Below, piece after piece: positions 41,282 to 49,076 of a stretch of 55,313 bases of DNA (positions are counted from its first letter, which is position 1; each line of letters opens with the position of its first letter). The notes beneath the pieces were generated by a model. The model was not told the origin of the DNA. It searched no databases and worked only from the letters and a program-made list of their open reading frames with translations. The position numbers were made by a program, and so were the translations under genes. The DNA comes from Pseudomonadota bacterium (GTDB lineage Bacteria > Pseudomonadota > Alphaproteobacteria > Caulobacterales > Caulobacteraceae). The stretch covers positions 1 to 55,313 of the forward strand of contig JAKAZA010000003.1 in assembly GCA_021816155.1 (NCBI GenBank), given 5' to 3'.

Positions 41282-42439
41282 TCACATCTCCGGCGGATAG
41301 CCGAACGCCCAGAGGGTCGGCCCGATCAGGTCGCACACCTCGGAAAGCTCGCCCCGCGGCAGGGACCGCCACTTGCCGACCCGGCTCACATCGACATCCA
41401 GCGCCTCGATGAGCGTATCCGGAAGCGGAAGATCGAGCGCCGCCGCCAGTTCGCGCGCAACTTGCGCGGGCTCGGTGACCAGTCGCTCGTATCTGACCTC
41501 GTGGTAGCGCTCGCCCAGCATGGCGCCGTGGGCGCGCCCCAGCGTGACGCTGTTGGCCCATCGGATCGCGTTGAAGAGCGGCCCGTGCTCCCGGTACGCA
41601 CGCTGCGACAAGCCCAGACCACGCCACGTGGTGATCTCGGCGGTGTTGAAATGGATCTTGCGCCAGTACGGGTGCTTGGGCGCCACGAATGGCGAGAACG
41701 CCACGTCTCGTCCGTCGCGGATCAGATGAATGAAGGTCGCGCCCGGAAAGAGCCGCGAGATCACCGGCATGGCGTGGCCGGTCTCGCACAGCTTCCAGCC
41801 CCACCGTGCGCCCTCGGGACGGCCGGCCATATGCGCGCGGACACGGGAGATCGCCAGTTCGGCGAGCGCCGGGTCACCCTCGGCGAACAGCGTCGAGAAA
41901 TCCGGCGCATGCTCAAGGATGACATGCTCGACCAACTCGGCGATCTCGATGCTGTCCTCGCTCGCATTGAGGCGCCCGCCCATGAAGACGCCCATTCCGG
42001 AGAGGATCCGGGTGAGCAGCCGGCTTCCGGAGTGCGACGCGTTGTAGACGACGACCGGCGGCCCATGCACCGCGAGCGCTTCGGCGACCGCGTCCAGTTC
42101 ACGCAAACCGCGCGGCCCACCCGCACCAAGGCGTGCTTGCTCGTGGCTACCCGGCGGACGAGCGCGCCTGCCAGTGTCAGGCATCCTGGCCGAGATTGGC
42201 GCGGGCCCGGCGCTCGTCACCTCGCCCGGCGGCCAAGCCGCCAGCCGGCCAATCTCGCTGGGGTGCTGGCGCGGTGAGAAGATCCGCGCCGCCGCGAACA
42301 TGTTGACGAGCGCGACCACGAGATCATCGGCGCGTCCGAACGGCCGCCCGTCCGGGATCAAGTCGCCCGGCCAGAGCCAATAGAGGTAGGCGAGCGCCAG
42401 CAGGGCGCCTGCGACGACTACGCGGACCGCAACGTTCAT
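41282..42439 (-). CDS. Sulfotransferase with N-terminal DUF1232 (YkvA)-like segment
   Basis: A 385-residue protein. Residues about 3-52 (VAGALLALAYLYWLWPGDLIPDGRPFGRADDLVVALVNMFAA) look like DUF1232/YkvA, whose hallmark is xxPxDLIPDxxPxxGxxDDxxV, with a hydrophobic first helix that may anchor it. After a Pro/Arg-rich linker, a Sulfotransfer_3-type domain begins: VVVYNASHSGSRLLTRILSGMGVFMGG is the 5'-phosphosulfate loop, and FIHLIRDGRDVAFSPFV the 3'-phosphate motif. ATG 42439 begins the hydrophobic segment; the track's 42571 start adds 44 low-complexity residues. The acceptor is unknown. Domain joining is read from one continuous frame without a stop. Confidence 0.8.
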   Translation of the reverse strand: MNVAVRVVVAGALLALAYLYWLWPGDLIPDGRPFGRADDLVVALVNMFAAARIFSPRQHPSEIGRLAAWPPGEVTSAGPAPISARMPDTGRRARPPGSHEQARLGAGGPRGLRELDAVAEALAVHGPPVVVYNASHSGSRLLTRILSGMGVFMGGRLNASEDSIEIAELVEHVILEHAPDFSTLFAEGDPALAELAISRVRAHMAGRPEGARWGWKLCETGHAMPVISRLFPGATFIHLIRDGRDVAFSPFVAPKHPYWRKIHFNTAEITTWRGLGLSQRAYREHGPLFNAIRWANSVTLGRAHGAMLGERYHEVRYERLVTEPAQVARELAAALDLPLPDTLIEALDVDVSRVGKWRSLPRGELSEVCDLIGPTLWAFGYPPEM

Positions 42440-42710
42440 GGCGGCATCCGCCCCCCCTGTCCGGGATCGCGGCCTGCCGGTCGATTGGTATCGGTCTTGA
42501 CGCCCGAGGAGCACGGCCCCTGCGCGCCCCAGCGCGCCAGCGCCGCGATTTGGCCGTTCGGAATTTGGCATTCAGCGCCCGCTGCGCATCCGCAGCACCC
42601 CCCAAACCGGACCACCCAACCTGCCGCGGACCTGTTTCAGCCTTAGGTCAGGGCCGCAATGCGGTCGCCACGCCGAACCGCGAGTCGCGCGGCCGAGCCA
42701 TGAGGCGACC
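42440..42710. other. 271-bp gap between two minus-strand genes
   Basis: No supported gene, RNA or strong repeat was seen. The only frames here are short, arginine- and proline-rich and without Shine-Dalgarno. It presumably holds the promoter of the DUF1232-sulfotransferase gene. Confidence 0.4.
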
Positions 42711-43250
42711 TCAGCGGTCCGACAGGGTGGCGGCGCGTATGTCCCGCTCGAGGAGCGCCACGCCGGGATCGTCCGCTTTGCCCAGGACACTGACGAACGC
42801 GACATGGCCGGCGTCGATCGGAATGATCCAGAATTGAATATCAGCGGTCCAGCCCTTCGCGCTCTGAACGCCGGCCGTGTAACCGTAAGCAGTCAGGCCG
42901 GCGACGGTTGTTTTCCCTGTAGCGGCAGGCGCGCCCACGGTCAGTCCGGAGCGAGCTACGCCATCGCGGAAGTTGCCCGCCACCTGATCGAGGGCCGCCG
43001 ACGTGCCCGCCATCAGTGCCGTCGCGTCGCCGCTTTCGTTCCCAACCGTCAGCATGGGAAGTTTCCCCTGCTGGAGGAACACGGTGTCTCCGCCATCGCT
43101 GTTGGCTTGAATGACGGCGCTCTCGGGAACCTGCACCACCAACGCCGGAGGACTGACCGACGAACGCACATCCTTGGCCAGCACGCCCCCTGCAACGCCG
43201 AATGCGAGTGCGAAGGACACCAATGCCGAGACCCCAACCAGCGCACGCAT
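42711..43250 (-). CDS. Exported protein of unknown function
   Basis: A 179-residue protein with a signal peptide (ALVGVSALVSFALAFGVAGGVLA) and a mature domain of about 155 residues with regular beta-rich spacing (SGLTVGAPAATGKTTVAGLTAYGYTAGVQ, KGWTADIQFWIIPIDAGHVAFVSVLG). I do not recognise the family. The apparent GKTT is not in a P-loop context and should not be read as nucleotide binding. GGGAGG seven bases before ATG 43250 supports the start; the track extends to 43295. Neighbours give no functional clue. Confidence 0.75.
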   Translation of the reverse strand: MRALVGVSALVSFALAFGVAGGVLAKDVRSSVSPPALVVQVPESAVIQANSDGGDTVFLQQGKLPMLTVGNESGDATALMAGTSAALDQVAGNFRDGVARSGLTVGAPAATGKTTVAGLTAYGYTAGVQSAKGWTADIQFWIIPIDAGHVAFVSVLGKADDPGVALLERDIRAATLSDR

Positions 43251-43370
43251 CGTCGAACCTCCCTTGAGCGAGACGATGATGGCGGACACGGCCACATCTG
43301 GTCAAATGAAGCGCACTCATCGCCGCCAGGCGCGGCCCTGCGACGCAGGCGCCACGCGACGGCCGGTTAG

Positions 43371-44324
43371 CTACGCGGGCTGTCGCGAGACCTCAGCCAC
43401 GATCGCTTCGGCCTGCGCGAAGAGGGCCGGATCGATGGCGAAGCCCGAGGCGCCTGCGTTCTCGTCGAGTTGCTCGGGGCGGCTGGCGCCGACGATCGCC
43501 GAGGCGACGTTCGGCTCGCGCAGCACCCAGGCGAGGGAGAACTGGGTGAGCGTGCAACCGGCGGCGGCGGCGATCGGCTTCAGGCGCTGCACGGCTTCGA
43601 GAATCTCCGGGCGCAGCCAGTTGCGCATGGCATTGCCCATCGAGTCGCTCATCGCCCGGGTCTCGGGCCCGGCCGGCCGCCCTGGCGGATACTTGCCGGT
43701 GAGCACGCCCTGCGCCAGCGGCGACCAGACGATCTGGGAGATGCCGTTCCTGGCCGAGAGCGGAATAACCTTGGCCTCGGGTCGGCGCCAAAGCAGCGAA
43801 TACTGGGGTTGGCTGGAGACGAAGCGCTCGACGCCCTGAAGCGCAAACGCCGCCTCGATCTGCTGCGGCGACCATTCGGAAAACCCGAGCCAGCGCGCCT
43901 TCCCTTCCCGCACCACCTTGCTCAGCGCCTCCATCGTCTCTTCCAGCTGGGTGTTCGGGTCGTAACGGTGGCATTGGTAGAGATCGACATAGTCGACGCG
44001 CAGCCTCTGCAGCGAAGCATCGATCTGTTTGGCGATCTGGGCGGCGGACAGTCCCTGGTCGACGTCGCTCATCTGGCCGAACACCTTTGTCGCCAGCACG
44101 TAGGAGTCGCGCGGCCGGCCGGCCAGCACCTCGCCCAGCACCGCTTCGGCCGCGCCGCGGCCGTAGACATTAGCCGTGTCGATGAAGTTGATCCCGAGGT
44201 CGAAGGCTCGGTCGACGCAGGCCTTCGCCCGTTCTCGTTCGACGCCGACCCCGTAAGTCAGCCATGAGCCGAGGGAAATCTCGGAGACCATGAGGTCGCT
44301 GGCGCCCAACCGGCGGTATTTCAT
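43371..44324 (-). CDS. Aldo/keto reductase (Kv-beta/YghZ-like)
   Basis: A 317-residue NADPH-dependent reductase with the TIM-barrel landmarks of the family: MKYRRLGASDLMVSEISLGSWLTYG, FDLGINFIDTANVYGRGAAEAVLGEVL (Asp and Tyr of the catalytic tetrad), YVLATKVFGQ (Lys), DYVDLYQCHRYDP (His region) and VASAIVGASRPEQLDENA near the end for cofactor binding. It resembles the potassium-channel beta subunit group that reduces aldehydes such as methylglyoxal. AGGAGG precedes ATG 44324. A link to the neighbouring CoA-transferase is possible but unproven. Confidence 0.92.
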   Translation of the reverse strand: MKYRRLGASDLMVSEISLGSWLTYGVGVERERAKACVDRAFDLGINFIDTANVYGRGAAEAVLGEVLAGRPRDSYVLATKVFGQMSDVDQGLSAAQIAKQIDASLQRLRVDYVDLYQCHRYDPNTQLEETMEALSKVVREGKARWLGFSEWSPQQIEAAFALQGVERFVSSQPQYSLLWRRPEAKVIPLSARNGISQIVWSPLAQGVLTGKYPPGRPAGPETRAMSDSMGNAMRNWLRPEILEAVQRLKPIAAAAGCTLTQFSLAWVLREPNVASAIVGASRPEQLDENAGASGFAIDPALFAQAEAIVAEVSRQPA

Positions 44325-44483
44325 CGAAAGAAGTCCTCCTGAAATGATCGATCGGAAGCGCTGCGGCTCAGCCCCATTCGGCCGCCCGACCCGCGGGATT
44401 GATTGTTGGCGCCGCGCGGCGCCGAGGTCGATCCCCCCGGATGACGCAGACGACCGGTTCCAGGCTGGGCTCCCCGCCGGCGC

Positions 44484-45917
44484 TCACTCTGCGGCGACCT
44501 GCGCGACATCGCGCGCAGGCCATTCGGCCGGATGGGTTCCGAGCTTGACGACCGGGCGCTTCCAGCGCGGCGGGGTTGCGCTCATCCGGACAGCGGGCCG
44601 CAGATGGCTCATCGGACCGTAGCCGCCGTCGCTCGCCACGACGAAGCCGCGGACTTCGTCGCTTTCGAGCGGCGTGGCCGCCGCAACGCGGCTGTCGTCG
44701 CCGATCCCGAGGCTCCTGACCCACATGCCGGTCTGGCAGAGCGAGACGCGCACCAGGTAGCTGCCGCCGTAGAGCGCCCGCCGCTGCAGGGCGATCAGGC
44801 TGCCGAAGGCGGCGAGGAAGCCTGTCGTATAGTCGGTGACGGCGCCCGGCTGCAGCTTCGGTCCCTCGACGCCGCCGTGGACGTGCGCCAGTCCGGTGAC
44901 AGTCTGCGCGAGCTGCTCCCAGCCCGCCCGGCCGCGCCAGGGACCCTCGTGGCCGTAGCAGTTGATCGACGTGTAGACGATGCCCGGGCGCAGCTGCGCC
45001 AGCTGGGCCGGGCCGAAGCCCATCCGCTCCATCGCCCCGGTGCGATAGCCCTGCGAGAAGACGTCGGCCGTGCGCAGCAGCTCGGCCAGCCTGTCGCGGG
45101 CGGCCGGCTCGTCGAGGTCGAGCCAGGCCGACAACTTGCCGTGGTTGGTGTCAGGCAGGAAGCCGAGCGAGGCCGGCAGCTTCGGCGAGGCGAGATAGAG
45201 CACGTCGGCGCCATACTGGGCGAGCGTTCGAGCGCAGGTCGGGCCCGCAAGGACGCGCGTCATGTCGAGCACACGAACGCCCGAGAGGGGCATGTCGCCC
45301 ACATCGGGCATCGGCTCGGGCGGACTGTCGGCGATCTTCACCACCTCGACCGGCGGTCGCGAAGCCAGGACCCGACCCTGCTCGGAGGCGTCCCATTCCT
45401 CGGGTGTTCGCACCATGGCGGCGCAGCCGCGCTCGGCGGCGACTGCGTCCTCGATCTCCATCGCCGTGCGGGCGAGGCACGCGGCGCCCACCGACTCAGG
45501 CGTCGCCTCACAGCCAAGCGCCCGAAGGATCCGCTCCGTGCCGGGCGGGAAGCTCGGGTGCAGCAGGACATGGCGCCCGTCCCTGGTCGGATGGAAGCCG
45601 AGCACGCCGCTGCGCAGAATCGCGGGGTCGCGCGCCGGGACCTGATGGGCGGGATCCTCAATGCGGACAAAGCTATAGCTGTTCAACGACGCAGCGGCCT
45701 CGCGGGTGGAGACCTCCACCTGCTGCGCCTGGCCAGTGCGCAGCTTCCAGAGGTCCGCAGCCACCGTCCCGCCCGCCGCCAGCGCCGCGCTCACGGCCTC
45801 GTCCGCTGCGAAGCGGGTCGCCAGCGCGTGTGGCCCTTCGTCGAAGCGAACGAAATCGGGCCGCTCGCGTCCATAGACCCGCATGAGCTGGCCGAAGGCC
45901 TGTTCCGTCACCGACAT
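44484..45917 (-). CDS. CaiB/BaiF family III CoA-transferase, permuted-looking layout
   Basis: A 477-residue family III CoA-transferase relative. The second part (from about residue 208) starts like a canonical domain, PLSGVRVLDMTRVLAGPTCARTLAQYGADVLYL, continues with RTADVFSQGYRTGAMERMGFG and ends after TDYTTGFLAAFGSLIAL, where the Asp fits the catalytic carboxylate. The first part (about 1-200) instead resembles a C-terminal half of such a domain, with RDGRHVLLHPSFPPGTERILRALG. It should move CoA between carboxylic acids. GGAGGAAG precedes ATG 45917; the track start is five codons earlier. Confidence 0.85.
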   Translation of the reverse strand: MSVTEQAFGQLMRVYGRERPDFVRFDEGPHALATRFAADEAVSAALAAGGTVAADLWKLRTGQAQQVEVSTREAAASLNSYSFVRIEDPAHQVPARDPAILRSGVLGFHPTRDGRHVLLHPSFPPGTERILRALGCEATPESVGAACLARTAMEIEDAVAAERGCAAMVRTPEEWDASEQGRVLASRPPVEVVKIADSPPEPMPDVGDMPLSGVRVLDMTRVLAGPTCARTLAQYGADVLYLASPKLPASLGFLPDTNHGKLSAWLDLDEPAARDRLAELLRTADVFSQGYRTGAMERMGFGPAQLAQLRPGIVYTSINCYGHEGPWRGRAGWEQLAQTVTGLAHVHGGVEGPKLQPGAVTDYTTGFLAAFGSLIALQRRALYGGSYLVRVSLCQTGMWVRSLGIGDDSRVAAATPLESDEVRGFVVASDGGYGPMSHLRPAVRMSATPPRWKRPVVKLGTHPAEWPARDVAQVAAE

Positions 45918-46014
45918 GCCGCTTCCTCCCACGCTCGCGTCAGCGCGATAGTCCTCCTGCGCCAGGCGGTTGTCACCCGCAACGGGCCGATCCCCGTCCG
46001 AGGCCGGGCGCGCC

Positions 46015-46632
46015 TCAGTCGGCGTGGGGACCGCACCAGCCGGGCAAGTAGCTGGCGGCTTCCGACCGGGCGAGCGCCAGCGCCTTCTCGAGGGCCGCCG
46101 AAAACCGGCCTTCTATCTGACGCGCCTTGATCCGGCCGCGCAGGAAGTCCGCCCACAGGAACTCGCTGAACGGCGTCGTGTCTTTCGCGAAGCCGCCGGC
46201 GCGGCGCAACTCCCCTGCTAGGCTCCGATAGGGGTCGTCGACGAGATCGGCGACATGCTTCGGTATGGCGTCGAAGTCGCGGCGTCGTCCGTCCTGGTCG
46301 TAGGGATGGCACCAGGCGCGGTTGTCCAGGTAGGTCCAGAACGAGGTCTTCGACAACGCACTGAGATCTGCGACCACCGAAACCAGCACCTCGCGCTGCC
46401 TTTCTTCGAACAAGGCCAGGGCCAGGTGGTGATGATCCACAAGGTACGGCACGCCCTTCGGCCCGACCACCGCGGGGACCATGTGCCTGCCGAGGAACTT
46501 GCCAGCCGCGCCGGCCGACCGCTCGCGCCATTGCCGCCGCTTCTCCGCAACCTCGCGGAAGCCGACCGTGATCTGGGTTGGACGCAGCTCCGCGATCGCA
46601 AAGGGGTTGAGGATCGGCTCTCGGCTGGTCAT
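46015..46632 (-). CDS. ParB-like protein (ParBc_2 family)
   Basis: A 205-residue protein of the small ParB-like nuclease-domain family. Landmarks are EPILNPFAIAELRPTQITVGFREVAEKRRQWRE, GPKGVPYLVDHHHLALALFEE, YLDNRAWCHPYDQDGRRRDF and AGGFAKDTTPFSEFLWADFLR. It lacks the helix-turn-helix and CTP-switch regions of chromosomal ParB, so a role in segregation is unlikely. ATG 46632 starts MTSREPILNPF; the track start adds eleven residues. It is divergent from the metallophosphoesterase across about 80 bp. The function is not known. Confidence 0.85.
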   Translation of the reverse strand: MTSREPILNPFAIAELRPTQITVGFREVAEKRRQWRERSAGAAGKFLGRHMVPAVVGPKGVPYLVDHHHLALALFEERQREVLVSVVADLSALSKTSFWTYLDNRAWCHPYDQDGRRRDFDAIPKHVADLVDDPYRSLAGELRRAGGFAKDTTPFSEFLWADFLRGRIKARQIEGRFSAALEKALALARSEAASYLPGWCGPHAD

Positions 46633-46713
46633 TGCCCTGGCGCCTGGTCGAAGGTTCGCCGCCAAGCTTGCCGACCTTCCCGGAACGGCTCAAGGAGGAG
46701 CTGGCGCAAGGCG

Positions 46714-48045
46714 ATGGGGAACGCGCGTTTGAGTGCTGGAGGACCGCACCGGAGGCTCGCGCTTGCGCTCGCCGCAGCCCTGCTGTTGCTGGGCGCCTGC
46801 GAGCGCGGTCCCGAGACCGGGACGATCGCCGCTCGTGTTCCTGCGCCAGCCGCCGCGGACGTCGCCTGGGTCCAGCTGACCGACCGCGGCGCGGAAGCGC
46901 GGTACGTGACGTCGGCCGGGGCCTGTCCCTTGGTCGATGTCGACGGCAAGCCGGTCCCGATGCGGCTGCGCACCGCTCCGTCCCGTGATTTTCCGGTAAG
47001 GGAATGCGCGTTGGTGCTTCCCAAAGGCGCGGAGCGCGCCGAAGTGGCCGGGCGCGCGCTGCCGCTGCCGACCGCCCGGCCCGAGCGCATCGCGATCTTC
47101 GGCGACACTGGCTGCCGGCTACAGGGCGGCAACGTGCAGAACTGCGACGAGCCCGCCCTGTGGCCGTTCGGGACGGTCGCCAGGCTCGCCGCGGCGCACC
47201 ATCCGGACCTCGTGATCCACGTCGGCGATTATTACTACCGCGAAAGCCGGTGTCCGCCGCGCGCCGGCTGCGCGGACAGCCCTTGGGGCGACAACTGGAC
47301 GACTTGGGCGGCCGATTTCTTCCAGCCCGCCGAGCCCTTGCTGGCGGCGGCGCCGTGGGTGATCGTCCGCGGCAATCACGAAGGCTGCGGGCGCGGCGGC
47401 GCGGGCTGGTTCGCGCTGCTCGACAGCGCGGCCACGCCCCTCGCCTGCCCGGCGACCAGCGCGCCCATGGCGCTCGATGTCGGCGGCCTGACGCTCTACG
47501 TGCTCGACTCGTCGTTCACGAGCGACCGCCACGCGCCCGCCGACCTGGTCGCCGAATTCAGCCGCCAGCTCGACGCGTTGAAGGCTCACCCACCGTCCGG
47601 GTCAGCCTGGATCGTCACCCATCGCCCGATCTGGGGGCTCGTGCCCGTGTTCCGCATCGGGCCTATCGGGCCCCTGGAGATTCCGATCAACGCCACCGAG
47701 CAGGCGGCGGTGCGCGGGCGCGATCTGTCGGCGGTCCAGCTGATCCTCAGCGGCCATATCCATCATTTCGCCAGCTTCTCGTTCGGCGGCGACCGCCCGC
47801 CCCAACTGATCGCCGGCACCGGCGGAGACATCGGCGAGCCTGGCGACACGCCGCGCATGATCAGCGACACCGTGAGGCTCGACGGCATGAGCGCCCGCCG
47901 CTTCGGCTTCGACCGTTACGGCTTCCTTCTCCTCGAGCGGCGCGGCGACAACTGGGCGGGCGACTTCTACGACGTGCATGACGAGCCGATCGCCCATTGC
48001 AGGCTCACCGGCCGAAGCCTGGCTTGCGAGCCCGTTCGCCCGTGA
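46714..48045 (+). CDS. Secreted metallophosphoesterase lipoprotein
   Basis: A 443-residue calcineurin-like phosphoesterase. It has a lipoprotein signal, LALALAAALLLLGAC, so the mature Cys is lipidated. Metal motifs appear in order: IAIFGDTGCR (D-x-G), HVGDYYYRES (GDxxY), VIVRGNHEGC (GNHE), WIVTHRPIWG (H) and LILSGHIHHFAS (GHxH). It probably removes phosphate from an extracytoplasmic substrate. ATG 46714 precedes the signal peptide; AAGGAGG lies upstream at longer than ideal distance. The track's 46255 start runs through the opposite ParB-like gene. Its stop overlaps the next gene's GTG. Confidence 0.9.
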   Translation: MGNARLSAGGPHRRLALALAAALLLLGACERGPETGTIAARVPAPAAADVAWVQLTDRGAEARYVTSAGACPLVDVDGKPVPMRLRTAPSRDFPVRECALVLPKGAERAEVAGRALPLPTARPERIAIFGDTGCRLQGGNVQNCDEPALWPFGTVARLAAAHHPDLVIHVGDYYYRESRCPPRAGCADSPWGDNWTTWAADFFQPAEPLLAAAPWVIVRGNHEGCGRGGAGWFALLDSAATPLACPATSAPMALDVGGLTLYVLDSSFTSDRHAPADLVAEFSRQLDALKAHPPSGSAWIVTHRPIWGLVPVFRIGPIGPLEIPINATEQAAVRGRDLSAVQLILSGHIHHFASFSFGGDRPPQLIAGTGGDIGEPGDTPRMISDTVRLDGMSARRFGFDRYGFLLLERRGDNWAGDFYDVHDEPIAHCRLTGRSLACEPVRP

Positions 48046-49070
48046 TCGTCGAGATCGGGCCGGCGCCCTACATCGCTCTCGCCTTTCCGGACGAGACCCT
48101 GTTCTACCCGACCGATCCCAGCGCTGCGACACCGCAGGCCGTGCGTGCGCTCGGCTCGCTCGCTGCGCTCAAGGGCGCCTTGCGCAGCGCCGACCTCGCG
48201 CTCGTGGTCGTGCGCCCGAATTTCTCGAGCCCGTGGGGACCGCGGCACCTGGGACGTCAGCTGTTCTCGCGGCGTCTTCTCGAGGGCCGGGCGTCGCTGC
48301 TCTCGGCGCTTGCGCCGGAACTGCTGCGCCGGCCCCTGGCCGCGCCGCTGGTCGTGCTCGACCACGAGGACCTGCCGGTCATCAACCGGAGCAACCTGTT
48401 CCTGCTGGATCGCTGCGCGCTCTGGTTCAAGCGCGAGCTCCCAGCCGATCGTTGGCGCGTGTTCCTGAAGACCGCCCACGCCAATCTCCCGACGCCCCGG
48501 TTCCGACTGGAGGAACGCCGACGCGCCTGGGTGGAGAAGCTGAGACCGATTTCGATCGGCCTGCCGAGCGAAGGGGCGGCGCTGCTTCCGGTCGCGCGGA
48601 GCGAGAAGCAGGCCGACGTCTTTTTCGCCGGCCGCGTGACCGGTTCCTCCACCTTGCGCGAACGGGGCCTGGCCGAGCTCAGGGCGCTGGAGGCGCAGGG
48701 CCTTTCGCTCGACATCCCCGACGCGCCGCTGCCACGCGAGGAATTCTACCGCCGCTGCGCCGGCGCGTGGCTCGTGTGGTCGCCCGAGGGCCTCGGCTGG
48801 GACTGCTTCCGCCATTACGAGGCCGCCGCGTGCGGCTCCGTTCCGCTGATCGGCCACCCGCCGATCGAGCGCCATGCGCCGCTGATCGGCGGAGAGCATG
48901 CGCTCTACCACGACGTCGAGCCCGGCGGACTGGCGCGCGCCGTGGAGGCGGCGCTCACCGACCGGGCGACGCTGGGCCGGATCGCCAGGGTTGGCCAGGC
49001 CCACGTGATGGCGCATCACACGCCCGCCGCGCTGGCCAAATATGTGGTCGAGACGGCTCGCGGACTCTAG
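48042..49070 (+). CDS. Glycosyltransferase-like protein (Glyco_trans_1_2/exostosin-like)
   Basis: A 342-residue soluble protein. The C-terminal half carries DVFFAGRVTGSSTLRERGLAELRAL and then FYRRCAGAWLVWSPEGLGWDCFRHYEAAACGSVPLIGHPPIERHAPL, the pattern of GT-B glycosyltransferases of the Glyco_trans_1_2 type, where E in HYEAAACG contacts the nucleotide sugar. The N-terminal half is unlike known domains I can name. GTG 48042 overlaps the phosphoesterase stop (GTGA), so the pair is coupled and may act in one surface-glycan pathway. Donor and acceptor are unknown. Confidence 0.75.
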   Translation: MIVEIGPAPYIALAFPDETLFYPTDPSAATPQAVRALGSLAALKGALRSADLALVVVRPNFSSPWGPRHLGRQLFSRRLLEGRASLLSALAPELLRRPLAAPLVVLDHEDLPVINRSNLFLLDRCALWFKRELPADRWRVFLKTAHANLPTPRFRLEERRRAWVEKLRPISIGLPSEGAALLPVARSEKQADVFFAGRVTGSSTLRERGLAELRALEAQGLSLDIPDAPLPREEFYRRCAGAWLVWSPEGLGWDCFRHYEAAACGSVPLIGHPPIERHAPLIGGEHALYHDVEPGGLARAVEAALTDRATLGRIARVGQAHVMAHHTPAALAKYVVETARGL

Positions 49071-49076
49071 GCGGGC

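Noticed and set aside
46015-46632. ParB-like gene as evidence of a partition locus or origin
   Set aside because: It lacks helix-turn-helix and CTPase motifs, and no parA or parS-like palindromes were found near it.
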